Shown here: piece after piece, positions 1 through 8,599 of the stretch
Layout of the letters: each line of letters begins with the position of its first letter
Position numbering within the stretch: position 1 is the first letter of the stretch
Source of the DNA: an uncultured Fulvivirga sp.
Lineage (GTDB): Bacteria > Bacteroidota > Bacteroidia > Cytophagales > Cyclobacteriaceae
Direction: 5' to 3'
Assembly (NCBI GenBank): GCA_947500555.1
Contig: CANMSE010000003.1
Location: forward strand, 620,001-684,000
DNA length: 64,000 bases
Notes under the pieces: model-generated
Seen by the model: only the letters and a program-made list of their open reading frames with translations
The model's database searches: none
Told to the model about the DNA's origin: nothing
Made by a program: the position numbers and the translations under genes

Positions 1-822
1 ATTTTATACTTTGAACAAGGTGATTATCAAAAAGCCATCTCTTACGCTAAAAAAGCTTTAGATAAAGCTGAAAAAGATGAACTCAATAGTGGTATCAGCG
101 ATGCTGCTGAAATCTTATATGAGTGCTATAAGTCATTGGGAAATCACCAAAAAGCGTTAAGGCTATATGAACTACACATTCAACATCGAGACAGTCTTAA
201 AAATGAGTTAAGTAAGCAAGAATTAATACGACAGAGTTACAAATATGAGTATGAAAAGCGAGCTGCTGCCGATAGTATTGCCTTTGCCACCAATGAGGAA
301 ATCAAAAATAGCAAGATTGCCGAACAACAGGCGCTACTTGACTCAGAGCAGGCCGAGCACCTCCTACTGTATGTTGTTTTGGCCATGCTTATCGTCTTGA
401 CTATTGTGATCTACCGGGGTAATAGAAGGCAAGTGCAGGCTGCCAAAGTCATTGCTGATCAAAAGGAAGAAGTGGAAAGTCAGCGTGATAAAATAAGTCA
501 TCAAAACCAGTTGTTAGAAGAGAAGAATCGAGAAATTACAGACTTCAATAACAACCTCGAAAGGTTAGTTACTGAACGTACAAAGGAGCTTCAAAAATCT
601 CTCTATCAAATTCGCAAATATCAACATAACTTGGCGCATAATATCCGAGCACCATATGTTACGCTCATGGGTTTAATTAATCTCATAGAAGATGAGCGTT
701 TTGACTCAACGGAAAATCAGAAAGTTATTCAAGCACTTAGAGTCACTGGTGATAAGGTTGAGCTTGTCTTGCGCGATATCTCAAAAGAGTTGAATGCTAC
801 AGAAAGCACTGACAAAGGATAA
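1..822 (+). CDS. TPR signalling protein with DHp-like domain, 5' partial
   Basis: The frame is open from base 1, so the start lies outside the window. The visible part begins with a helical repeat of TPR type (DYQKAISYAKKALDKAEKD), then one membrane segment (about bases 360-420, LLYVVLAMLIVLTIVIY), a long coiled coil, and an H-box-like stretch (HNLAHNIRAP, candidate phospho-histidine codon 637-639). Family knowledge: TPR-TM-HisKA kinases are common in Bacteroidota and normally continue with an ATP-binding domain of about 110 residues. Here the protein stops about 60 residues after the H-box and no N, G1 or G2 box follows in any frame before the next gene. It is therefore either a DHp-only protein that depends on another kinase or a truncated kinase. 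No response regulator is adjacent. Confidence 0.75.
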   Translation: MLYFEQGDYQKAISYAKKALDKAEKDELNSGISDAAEILYECYKSLGNHQKALRLYELHIQHRDSLKNELSKQELIRQSYKYEYEKRAAADSIAFATNEEIKNSKIAEQQALLDSEQAEHLLLYVVLAMLIVLTIVIYRGNRRQVQAAKVIADQKEEVESQRDKISHQNQLLEEKNREITDFNNNLERLVTERTKELQKSLYQIRKYQHNLAHNIRAPYVTLMGLINLIEDERFDSTENQKVIQALRVTGDKVELVLRDISKELNATESTDKG

Positions 823-949
823 TTCTTATTAGGGAATTGAGTAGCCTGGTACTTTAATTGTAGTAATTGAGCTCAATTAATGAGCTTGTGAAGGTCGCGA
901 TTGTAATACAAGACCTCTAAGGAATTCGAAAACTGGCAAAATAAAATTA

Positions 950-1444
950 ATGGATAATAATCTGAATCAAATCAAAACGGAGGTTTATGACAAATGTTCT
1001 CTTGAAATTCAAAACTTCATAACTGAACCTGAAAGTAAAGAATATGATGCCTGCAGATTTGAACTCAACGGGCGAAGTATCATAAGTAGAAGTGCCAAAG
1101 TCACTCCAAAGAAAATTGGGCAATTTGTAACATTCTGGAAAAGAAATGAAGGTGGCCCAATTGAGCCATTCAGCGAAACTGACCGAATTGATTTTTATGC
1201 TGTTAACGTACGGTCTGAAAACCAGTTTGGACAATTTGTTTTTCCAAAATCTATATTGATTAAAAAAGGTATAATATCTACAGAAAAGAAAGAAGGAAAA
1301 AGAGCGTTTCGAGTATATCCAAAGTGGGACACTACGACAAATAAACAGTCAGAACGAACACAAAAATGGCAACTGAATTATTTTTATGAAATCAATAAAT
1401 CAGTAGACTGTAATAAAATTATCGAGTTATATGAAACAGAATAA
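950..1444 (+). CDS. MepB family protein
   Basis: A 164-aa soluble protein without signal peptide. The order of motifs, an N-terminal DACRFELNGRSIISRSAKVTPKK, then GQFVTFWKRN, DRIDFYAV, GQFVFPKSIL and a final RVYPKWD, is that of the MepB family (first named beside the staphylococcal mepA efflux locus; biochemical role unknown). Length is normal for the family. It starts at an ATG about 130 bp after the TPR gene and stands alone; the next gene is convergent. A frame on the opposite strand over the same bases has no recognisable content. Function beyond family membership cannot be given. Confidence 0.8.
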   Translation: MDNNLNQIKTEVYDKCSLEIQNFITEPESKEYDACRFELNGRSIISRSAKVTPKKIGQFVTFWKRNEGGPIEPFSETDRIDFYAVNVRSENQFGQFVFPKSILIKKGIISTEKKEGKRAFRVYPKWDTTTNKQSERTQKWQLNYFYEINKSVDCNKIIELYETE

Positions 1445-1490
1445 CCAGGCGTATTTTGTGATTTATTATTTAATACAACTAATAAAAACC

Positions 1491-3413
1491 TTAAGGAAAA
1501 CTCATCACTACTCTAACATCTGATGTCATTGGTTTCAAGCCATACTGTAATGGTGGTTTCCATTTAGGGCCATTAAGTAGAAGTCTTTCAGCTTCTTGTT
1601 CGCATCCATATCCTAACTCGTTAAGAAAACGCACCTCTCCTATCTCGCCATGCGCATATACGGTAAGCACAACCTCCAACTCACCTTCTATTCCTTTACT
1701 TTTTGCTTGTTCCGGATATTGTTTATTTGTTTCTAAATATTTATTGAATGACTCCCACCCTCCTTCAGGAATAGTAAAATATGCGGTAATATCATATTCT
1801 GACTTATTTCCATCTAAGTCCATTGACTTGCCATAGGTCAAACGACCATTTTCATGAACTTCATAGAAATAGGGCTCACCATTTTTATGATTGCCAAATG
1901 ACGCACCAACGGGTTGGCCTTCCCTAAATTCAATAAAGGAAGCAACAACACCATTACCATATTTATGAAGGTCGATACCGTTACCGTTTTTCACCATGAT
2001 GTTACCTGTCGTATCCCAGGTATTGATGGTATAAGCCCAGTCTGCATACCTGACTTCAGAATTTAGGCTTCCATTTTTATAAAAATATTGCCACTTGCCT
2101 ACTTTTCTTTCTTTATCGTACCTACCAGAAGCCGAGTAAGTGTTATTGTCATCATAATAAATAAAAATACCGTCTCGGAGGTCACGGTCATATTGACCTT
2201 TCATTTGTATTTGGCCGTCCTTATAATAGTCAAAAACCCAGCCTTCCCACCTTCCTAAAGAGTCTTTTCTTCCTTCTCTTACATATGCGTAGGGAGGCTG
2301 CGCTATAGGTCGCCACAGACTGTCATAGTATTGTACTTCCATTGGACTAATAGCTTCATTCTTATTTGAGTCTGCTGGAGTAGCTGTTGGTTTAATATTT
2401 AAAGAGTGCTCAAGTTTTGGAAGCTGAGAAAACATAGATTTAACTACTCCCAAACTATCAAAATAAATGTAGGACTCCTGACGAATACTGGTCACAATGT
2501 ATGCCAGCTCCTGTCTTTTCAACCTGGAAAATTCTTTTAGAATAGAGGTATCAGAAGCGAGTGCTACTGGGAGGTGTTCAATAGAATCAAGAGTCGATTC
2601 AAATCGTAACCATTCTTTACCAAATGACTCTAATTGATGAGCCATAAGTGAATCATTATCATAGCGTTTATTCATAGCCTCAATAGTCGATTCGTCAAGT
2701 TCTAAAAAAGACTGGAAGGCATCAAAATAGGCCACCTTGTCTCTGGGTAGAATAGTGTAAGCATAATAACACAAAAACACACCAGTAACGCTAACAATCA
2801 TGAGTTTAAGAAAGCTTCTTCCTGCTTTGACGGTAAAGTAGACAAGAGCAATTATAAACCCAGCAATGAGCCCTCCAAAATGAGCAGCATTATCAAAATT
2901 AGCACTAATCCCGATGATCGTGATGAATACCAGATAGAGTATAAAATTAATGATGACATTACGAATTTTAGCCGTATCATGCCTATGACTAATAATAACA
3001 CTTACAATATCGAAACCATAAATACCAAAGATAGCACCACTGGCTCCGGCACTTACAATGTATAAATTATAGAATCCACTAGCCAAACCGGCAGCAATAC
3101 CAGAAATCAGATACAAGGAAAAGAAAAAGAAGCTACCTATTTGATTTTCAATATCGCGACCGATAATATACAGGCTGTACATGTTGGCTATCAGGTGAAA
3201 CAAACCGATATGTAGAAAGGCACTTGTAATTAAACGCCACCATTCGTTTTTGAATGTATAAGGATAAAAATTCGCACCCCATTTTAGCAGATCAAGTGTA
3301 TTTGTAGAACTACTGCCCGATAGCTCCAAAGTAGCGAATATAGCTATGTTAAAAGCTATCAGAAGATAGGTAATTATGTACTTTGTTGAAAGTGTCTTTT
3401 TTGATGTTATCAA
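1491..3413 (-). CDS. Rhomboid protease fused to MORN-like repeats and TonB C-terminal domain
   Basis: 640 aa. Residues about 1-225 form a rhomboid intramembrane serine protease: WWRLITSAFLHIGLFHLIAN with H68, H73 and N77, the catalytic serine in GASGAIFG (S125) and the catalytic histidine in NAAHFGG (H178), with six or seven membrane helices. A helical linker follows to about residue 340. Residues about 350-540 carry repeats of the MORN-variant type (YYKDGQIQMKGQYD, GKWQYFYKNGSLNSEVRY). Residues about 545-640 match the TonB C-terminal fold (YPEQAKSKGIEGELEVVLTV). Family rhomboids are normally 200-300 aa, so the long tail is the unusual part. No ATG lies near the expected start; TTG at 3411-3413 is preceded at 8 nt by a perfect -7 box, which supports it. 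Substrates are unknown. Confidence 0.88.
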   Translation of the reverse strand: MITSKKTLSTKYIITYLLIAFNIAIFATLELSGSSSTNTLDLLKWGANFYPYTFKNEWWRLITSAFLHIGLFHLIANMYSLYIIGRDIENQIGSFFFFSLYLISGIAAGLASGFYNLYIVSAGASGAIFGIYGFDIVSVIISHRHDTAKIRNVIINFILYLVFITIIGISANFDNAAHFGGLIAGFIIALVYFTVKAGRSFLKLMIVSVTGVFLCYYAYTILPRDKVAYFDAFQSFLELDESTIEAMNKRYDNDSLMAHQLESFGKEWLRFESTLDSIEHLPVALASDTSILKEFSRLKRQELAYIVTSIRQESYIYFDSLGVVKSMFSQLPKLEHSLNIKPTATPADSNKNEAISPMEVQYYDSLWRPIAQPPYAYVREGRKDSLGRWEGWVFDYYKDGQIQMKGQYDRDLRDGIFIYYDDNNTYSASGRYDKERKVGKWQYFYKNGSLNSEVRYADWAYTINTWDTTGNIMVKNGNGIDLHKYGNGVVASFIEFREGQPVGASFGNHKNGEPYFYEVHENGRLTYGKSMDLDGNKSEYDITAYFTIPEGGWESFNKYLETNKQYPEQAKSKGIEGELEVVLTVYAHGEIGEVRFLNELGYGCEQEAERLLLNGPKWKPPLQYGLKPMTSDVRVVMSFP

Positions 3414-3421
3414 TACAAGAA

Positions 3422-3429
3422 CAAATATA
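3422..3429 (-). promoter_or_regulatory. -7 box for the rhomboid gene
   Basis: On the minus strand the bases read TATATTTG, a full match to the Bacteroidota -7 consensus TAnnTTTG, 8 nt before the TTG start at 3413. No clear -33 TTG is visible. This implies a very short leader and argues against a start further upstream. Confidence 0.45.
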
Positions 3430-3736
3430 TTAATCCTCGTAAAACTAATTTAACGATCAGTAACTGACCAGGATTCTTTGAGCCTGGGCGCCCGAAATAT
3501 TTACATAAATTAGATTCAGGATTGACACTGTAACAACCATTGTATCCTATACCAAAGAATACACCATAGCGTTGAAAGATTAATCAGATAACAAGCATTT
3601 AAGCGCACCCAACATATTTTATTTATAAAAAATGCCTATCGTCAGTGTACCTTTTTAAGTCTTGGGCATTATAGCAGATGATCACATCTTTCAATTCAAG
3701 GAAGATTCATTTATTAAATTTTTGATCATCAGAATT
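3430..3736. other. Intergenic region between divergent genes
   Basis: About 300 bases between the rhomboid gene (minus) and the PD40 protein gene (plus). Apart from the -7 box of the rhomboid gene at its left edge I find no ORF with coding character, no tRNA-like fold and no strong terminator; a weak ATGCC/GGCAT inverted repeat near 3632-3670 is too short to interpret. Confidence 0.4.
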
Positions 3737-4618
3737 ATGAAAAGAACAAAATACTTAGTCTTAGTATGGGCGCTATCATTGCATACAGCCTTTGCACAGG
3801 AAAATTCAGAAAGCGATTTCAGCTTTCCGCCCTTAGAAGGACCGTACATGGGACAAAAGCCGCCAGGCATGGTGGCAGTACCATTTGCACCGGGTCTAAT
3901 CTCCAAAGAAGGTTGGGAGGTAGAGGGTGTATTTGCACCTGGTATGAAAGAATTTTACTTCACTACCTCTCAGGATGAGCCCTTTCGTCCTACCGTGATA
4001 GGTTTTCGCCAGCAAGGTAATGTCTGGAGAAAATATACGGAATTCCCTCGTAGAGGTGAAATAGCGTTTTCTCCAGATGGTACGCGTATGCATATGGGCA
4101 GAGGCTATAAGGATCGCATAGGCAATGGCTGGTCGGAGCGGAAAAGCCTGGATTCATCTTTCCAAGAGATATTAATCATGCGTCTTACAGCATCATCTAA
4201 AGCAACTTATGTCTTAGATGAAATCGGTATGCCAGACGGAGATGGTGTTATCCGCTATTCGAGATTAATAGATGGGAAACGTGAAGCACCGAGAGCATTT
4301 GGTAAGGAGATAAATACTGGTAGAATGAATGCCCATCCATTTATAGCTCCTGATGAATCTTACATCATATGGGATGGCGAGCGAAAAGGTGGCTATGGAG
4401 ATTCTGATCTCTATATCAGCTTCCGGCAAGCAGATGGCTCATGGGGAGAGGCTATCAATATGGGTGAGAAAGTTAACTCAGATAAATGGGATGCCTATGC
4501 AAGTGTAACTCCTGATGGCAAGTTCATCCTCTTTAACAGAGGTATGGATGATAATAATAACAACATCGATATCTACTGGATAAATGCACAAATCATTGAG
4601 ACACTTAGGCCCAAATAA
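3737..4618 (+). CDS. Secreted PD40 beta-propeller-like protein
   Basis: The ATG at 3737 gives a clean signal peptide (MKRTKYLVLVWALSLHTAFA-Q); the frame is open further upstream to 3662 but that extension is not signal-like. The mature protein, about 270 aa, has PD40/TolB-type blades: GEIAFSPDGTRMHMGRGY, AHPFIAPDESYIIWDGER and ASVTPDGKFILFNRG. Such proteins in Bacteroidota are periplasmic or surface exposed and may bind ligands or other proteins; no catalytic residues are evident. It is followed after 6 bp by an NTF2-like secreted protein on the same strand, so the two are probably co-transcribed. The specific role is not known. Confidence 0.75.
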   Translation: MKRTKYLVLVWALSLHTAFAQENSESDFSFPPLEGPYMGQKPPGMVAVPFAPGLISKEGWEVEGVFAPGMKEFYFTTSQDEPFRPTVIGFRQQGNVWRKYTEFPRRGEIAFSPDGTRMHMGRGYKDRIGNGWSERKSLDSSFQEILIMRLTASSKATYVLDEIGMPDGDGVIRYSRLIDGKREAPRAFGKEINTGRMNAHPFIAPDESYIIWDGERKGGYGDSDLYISFRQADGSWGEAINMGEKVNSDKWDAYASVTPDGKFILFNRGMDDNNNNIDIYWINAQIIETLRPK

Positions 4619-4624
4619 CAAAAC

Positions 4625-5077
4625 ATGAAAGCTTACTTTAAACTAATAATAATTACTGCCATCATTTTTTTGACACTTTCAAATAGCACTACAGCACAAA
4701 ACCTTGATAAGGTCAATATTGAAAAAGTCATTGACAATTATATCATAGGTTGGAGGTTAGGTAATATCGGCCTGCTTGAAGAAGCCTTTGATTTAGACGC
4801 TGGCGTTGTACTTTGGGTGGATAAAAAAGAGAATTCTGAAAAGCTCAAATCAATGGAATTGTCAAGCCTTGCCGAAAGTGTTAAGCCTCATGAAGCCTAT
4901 GGAATAGGTTATGAAATTCAAAATTTGGATATTGTAAATAATCAGCTTGCAATAGCAAAAGTTAGAATACCTCTACCAACTAAGAATAGCTACTATATAG
5001 ACTATCTTCAACTTCAGAAAATCAATGACAAATGGAGAATAGTTCTTAAATCATTTGTGTACTTCCCTCAGAATTAA
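4625..5077 (+). CDS. Secreted NTF2-like (lumazine-binding type) protein
   Basis: 150 aa with an N-terminal signal peptide ending near TTAQ. The remainder (KVIDNYIIGWRLGNIGLLEEAF, then a beta-rich half ending DKWRIVLKSFVYFP) has the layout of the putative lumazine-binding/SnoaL group of the NTF2-like superfamily, which form small cone-shaped alpha+beta barrels. No catalytic residues can be assigned. It starts 6 bp after the PD40 gene and is likely in the same transcript. A second secreted protein of similar fold lies at 53917-54393; the two are clearly different in sequence. Confidence 0.7.
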   Translation: MKAYFKLIIITAIIFLTLSNSTTAQNLDKVNIEKVIDNYIIGWRLGNIGLLEEAFDLDAGVVLWVDKKENSEKLKSMELSSLAESVKPHEAYGIGYEIQNLDIVNNQLAIAKVRIPLPTKNSYYIDYLQLQKINDKWRIVLKSFVYFPQN

Positions 5078-5152
5078 ATGAAATAATTGGTATTTCACAG
5101 CTCATAACATACTTCAAAGTGTTTCCTTCGTTTCATCTAAAATAAAAAAGTT

Positions 5153-5797
5153 GTGCTTAGGAAAATAATAGTATTTACAACCCTTTTGATCTGGTCGTTC
5201 AATTTAAAAGCTCAAGAAAAGAGTACTATCAAACTAAAAATAGAAACTGGCTTTGATCTCGGAAAACCAGGGGCATTCCTCAATTTTGAGCCCAAAGTGA
5301 GGTCTACAGAAAATACTGTCATCGGATTAAGGTTCGGTTTGATGGCATATCCCGGGTCAAGCGATATCGGTACTATTAATACCCAAACCATTGGAAATAA
5401 CGCGGACTTTAAATATATCATCAATGAAGAATCAGGTAATGGTATTATTTCATTTGTCCCAACCTTTGACAACTACTTAAATAAAAACATTCTTTTGGAG
5501 AAATACTTTTTCCGTCCTTATTTAGGTCTGGGTGCAGGATACTATATATTGGGTGCATACATAGAAGTCACCCAAATAAACACAGCGAATGCTGCAGAAG
5601 ATGAAGTTAAAGGGAGAGTTAGAAATCAATTAGGTCTTCTATTAAGGGGAGGGATTGAATTTGATAAGTTCATCATTGGATTGGAATACAATTTCACTCC
5701 AAAAACTGACATTGAATTACCAAATGGTCAAACAATAGGTACAATAGATTTAAGCTTTATTGGACTATCTGTTGGGTTCATGATAGGACTTGGTTAA
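5153..5797 (+). CDS. Small outer-membrane beta-barrel protein
   Basis: 214 aa beginning at a GTG, with the signal peptide MLRKIIVFTTLLIWSFNLKA-Q. The mature part has alternating hydrophobic strands with glycine-rich turns (GLGAGYYILGAYIE, LLLRGGIEFDKFIIGLEYNF) and ends with a strand-like segment (FIGLSVGFMIGLG), the usual look of a small porin-fold or OmpW-like barrel. No family motif is recognised. It lies 75 bp after the NTF2-like gene and just before a GNAT gene. The start is the only one that preserves the signal peptide. Confidence 0.65.
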   Translation: MLRKIIVFTTLLIWSFNLKAQEKSTIKLKIETGFDLGKPGAFLNFEPKVRSTENTVIGLRFGLMAYPGSSDIGTINTQTIGNNADFKYIINEESGNGIISFVPTFDNYLNKNILLEKYFFRPYLGLGAGYYILGAYIEVTQINTANAAEDEVKGRVRNQLGLLLRGGIEFDKFIIGLEYNFTPKTDIELPNGQTIGTIDLSFIGLSVGFMIGLG

Positions 5798-5816
5798 AGA
5801 AAATTTAGTAAATATA

Positions 5817-6311
5817 ATGGTAGGATTAGAAACTGAAAGACTGGTATTTAGGCAATGGGTAAGTTCAGATTATACCCAACTATCCAAATTCTTTGCTGAT
5901 AAGGCAAATGCTAAATTTGTTGGAGGTGTAAAAAATGACGAAGAATCATGGAGGTTAATGGCTACCTATATTGGCCATTTTGTTCTAAACGGTTATTCCT
6001 ACCTCGCAATTACCGAGAAAAGCTCGAAAAACCTGATAGGAACCGTTGGACTATGGAAATCTGACCCTTGGCCAGAGCCTGAACTAGGATATTGGCTATT
6101 ACCAGAATTCCAGGGAAAAGGATATGGTATCGAAGCTGGTCTTGCCGTTAAAAAATTTGCGTTGGATGAATTGAAGTTAGAATCATTGGTCAGTTACATT
6201 GACCCTTCTAATGAGCCCTCCAAACAATTGGCGTTACGCTTAGGTGCGCAGTATGACTCAACCATTGATCTACTTGATTTTGGTCCTCATTCGGTCTATC
6301 GGTATAAGTAA
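5817..6311 (+). CDS. GNAT family N-acetyltransferase (RimJ/RimL type)
   Basis: About 164 aa. It has the RimJ/RimL opening LETERLVFRQW, the acetyl-CoA-binding strand and loop (LPEFQGKGYGIEAGLAV, of the R/Q-x-x-G-x-G/A kind) and the closing EPSKQLALRLGAQYD with a typical late conserved S/N-x-x-S region. Members acetylate N-termini of ribosomal proteins or small-molecule amines; the substrate cannot be told. ATG 5817 fits the family start; a TTG at 5790 in the same frame overlaps the stop of the upstream barrel gene and is the alternative. Confidence 0.85.
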   Translation: MVGLETERLVFRQWVSSDYTQLSKFFADKANAKFVGGVKNDEESWRLMATYIGHFVLNGYSYLAITEKSSKNLIGTVGLWKSDPWPEPELGYWLLPEFQGKGYGIEAGLAVKKFALDELKLESLVSYIDPSNEPSKQLALRLGAQYDSTIDLLDFGPHSVYRYK

Positions 6312-6467
6312 AAGTTTGTAAATTGATTTTTTCAGGAATTAGGGATGTTCCTACACCATATAAATTTATGCTGACTAAAGAAATCATGCCTATTAGCATG
6401 CATTACAAATTCAGGATGAGTAACCTTTTCATACACCCTTCATAGATACTTTTAATGGCTCATCAAT

Positions 6468-7109
6468 TTACAGTTGTTCAACAGCCTTATTTAAAGGTGT
6501 ATCACCATTTAACAGCTCAATCGCTTTTTTATGTGAGTTGTCAGCGCCTAACAAATGCTCAAGAACAGAGGCCACATCAGTTCTGGAGATACTGCCATCT
6601 CTTTCCTTAATCTTTTCGCCAAGCATCACATTTCCGGTTCCGTTTTCGTCAGTCAACTTACCAGGCATAAGAATGGCATAGTCAAGTTCCGCTTGAAGTA
6701 AATGTCTGTCTGCATCTGCTTTGGCTGAATAGTAGTGACTCATATCTTCCGGCCATTCTTATGGATCTTTATCTGCTCCCAAAACACTTAACAAAATAAA
6801 TCTATTGGCTTTGTGCTTGATCGCTTCATCTATGGCCTTCTTTGCTCCTAGCCGATCTATCAGATGTGTTTTATCCTGACCTGTATCTGCTCCTGAACCA
6901 GCTGCAAATACTACCGCCTCAACACCGTCAAATGCATGACTAATATCCTTCTCGAGATCGCCCAACACGGTTTCATAACCCTGCTGTTTATATTCTTCTA
7001 CCTGCTTTTGTTCTCTTACCATCAGTACAGGTGGGTGCGCACTATTTTTAAGTTTGGAAGCTAATTTACTTCCTATTTTTCCGTTGGCACCTATAATTAA
7101 TGTTTTCAT
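6468..7109 (-). pseudogene. NAD(P)-binding atypical SDR gene interrupted by one in-frame TAA
   Basis: Two open segments in the same frame form one NAD(P)-binding Rossmann protein. The first (7109-6762) has the nucleotide motif GANGKIG and NRFILLSVLGADKDP; the second (6758 down to 6468) continues EWPEDMSHYYSAKADADRHL and then LDYAILMPGKLTDENGTG and RTDVASVLEHLL, as in YwnB/NmrA-like SDR proteins of about 210-220 aa. They are joined by a single TAA at 6759-6761 (minus strand), with no frame change. The family tyrosine region (HYYSAKADAD) lies just beyond the stop. Either this is a recent nonsense mutation or a base-call error; TAA is not a known recoding site in this setting. Confidence 0.85.
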
Positions 7110-7282
7110 ATTTTAGTTTAAATCCTGTCGTGAATAAATCGCAATATGCGCTTTCAGTGTTATTATTTATTTAACACAAATTCTTAACAATTAGTCTTGC
7201 CTATTGTTCTCCTGTTAGTAATTATACAAGTAATTCTGAAAGACCCACGAGGTCACATTTTTAATCAAAAAAGCAATACAAT

Positions 7283-7612
7283 ATGATACCAATAAATGTA
7301 GAACAGAAAGATGTTAACGTTAGTCCTGATACGGTAACACAGTTTAAGTCCATGTTTGAAGCAATGGATAAATACAATGACGTGGCTGTAAATGCCGATC
7401 TTTACCTAAAAGCACTTTCCGATTCCGCTGAAGATAATAAAGAGGTGAGTATCAGGATGAACATGCCAGGAAAAGATATTTTTATTGCCAAGCAGGCGCC
7501 AAGTCTCAATGAGGCTGCTCAGCAATTGCAAGATGCGTTAAAGGTGGCACTAAGACGTCATAAAGAGATGCATAAGGACAGACATCAATCTGCTCCGAGT
7601 AAATTTGATTAG
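7283..7612 (+). CDS. HPF/RaiA-type ribosome-associated protein
   Basis: 109 aa. The C-terminal half, EVSIRMNMPGKDIFIAKQAP followed by the helix LNEAAQQLQDALKVALRRHK and a basic tail, fits the beta-sheet-plus-helix fold of the ribosome hibernation factor/sigma-54 modulation family. The N-terminal beta-alpha half is less conserved. Short members bind in the decoding region of the 30S subunit and stabilise idle ribosomes. It is a single gene with its own intrinsic terminator 22 bp after the stop. A 170-bp upstream gap separates it from the broken SDR gene. Confidence 0.75.
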   Translation: MIPINVEQKDVNVSPDTVTQFKSMFEAMDKYNDVAVNADLYLKALSDSAEDNKEVSIRMNMPGKDIFIAKQAPSLNEAAQQLQDALKVALRRHKEMHKDRHQSAPSKFD

Positions 7613-7633
7613 ACTTCGATCTTTTAAGTTGAG

Positions 7634-7661
7634 AGACTGACTTTTTAAGTCAGTCTTTTTT
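7634..7661 (+). terminator. Intrinsic terminator after the HPF-like gene
   Basis: A perfect 9-bp stem GACTGACTT / AAGTCAGTC with a 3-nt loop is followed by six T residues on the plus strand. It lies 22 bp after the HPF stop and ahead of the convergent lipoprotein gene. Confidence 0.85.
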
Positions 7662-7690
7662 GTTCTAAAGAATGTCACAAAAAGAAAAAA

Positions 7691-8425
7691 TTATAGGTCA
7701 GCCAGTTCTATAGTTAGTTCAGCGCCCGGTACGTAGAATTTAACCATTTTTGCAGGCTCTTCATTACTAATCCAAATCTTGTTGGTCGGCATTCCTCCAC
7801 TTGATTGAAGCAAGATGACTGTACAATCAAATTTTCCCGCTGGCACCTGTATTGATTCTTGCCCCACGTAAGTAATTGAAGCTTTAGACATGCCGAGCCC
7901 AGATGGTACAAAAACATCCAGTGCCAGACTATCCCCTTCTTTGTAATCAAGTGTGTGCATAAGCATATAGAGTTCTTCACGAAACACATGCTGTCCAAAA
8001 ACAGAATCTACAGGAAACTCTCGGATAAGCGTGTCTCTGCTCATCTTAGCCATACCTTGAATTTTATCATTTTCATAAGATAAATCTATATCCAAAGTGG
8101 TTGGCCCCATTTTCATATCTATAGCCAAAGAGGACAGTCGAAAATCAGAAGTATCAAATTCAAAAATGGCGGTCTCATAGACACTTCCATCATAAAACTG
8201 AGACGTATCTCTGGATACCAGCATTCCATCTTCAAATGACCAACCAAAAGCCATGGAACCTACTTCCGCTCCGGTGGAGTCAAACATATGGTAGTTATAG
8301 ACGGTTTCCTGAATTCGATTGAAATTGACAGGTTTGCCTAACCACATTTTTGAGATTTCCTTCTCTGGCAGTGTGGTATTACAAGAAAAAAGACAGATGG
8401 CTAATGCTAAATAGATGTATTTCAT
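7691..8425 (-). CDS. Hypothetical lipoprotein
   Basis: 244 aa from the ATG at 8425, which is preceded by AAAGGA at good spacing and yields a lipoprotein signal (MKYIYLALAICLFSC-N). The frame is open to 8524, but that extension lacks a ribosome site and would bury the signal. The mature protein is beta-rich, with repeated short strands and no motif I recognise; the C-terminal part (GKFDCTVILLQSSGGMPTNK-W) resembles DUF3108-like or LolA-like periplasmic proteins in general style only. It is convergent with the HPF gene. The function is unknown. Confidence 0.65.
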   Translation of the reverse strand: MKYIYLALAICLFSCNTTLPEKEISKMWLGKPVNFNRIQETVYNYHMFDSTGAEVGSMAFGWSFEDGMLVSRDTSQFYDGSVYETAIFEFDTSDFRLSSLAIDMKMGPTTLDIDLSYENDKIQGMAKMSRDTLIREFPVDSVFGQHVFREELYMLMHTLDYKEGDSLALDVFVPSGLGMSKASITYVGQESIQVPAGKFDCTVILLQSSGGMPTNKIWISNEEPAKMVKFYVPGAELTIELADL

Positions 8426-8599
8426 TCCTTTAAAAGTTTCAGTTAAAGTAATATTAAATACACGATTAATAGCACCAATGGCATAGTCTACAACCCGTTT
8501 ATCAAACCGTTCAAATTTGAACATAGTGTTTTTTAGTCCAGATAAATCTGATTATTTATCCGTATATTAATCTATTTGAGAATTCTCACAACTAAGCAC

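Noticed and set aside
865..878. Perfect palindrome AATTGAGCTCAATT before the MepB-like gene
   Set aside because: Single short palindrome about 70 bp upstream, no partner site or regulator nearby; likely chance in AT-rich sequence.
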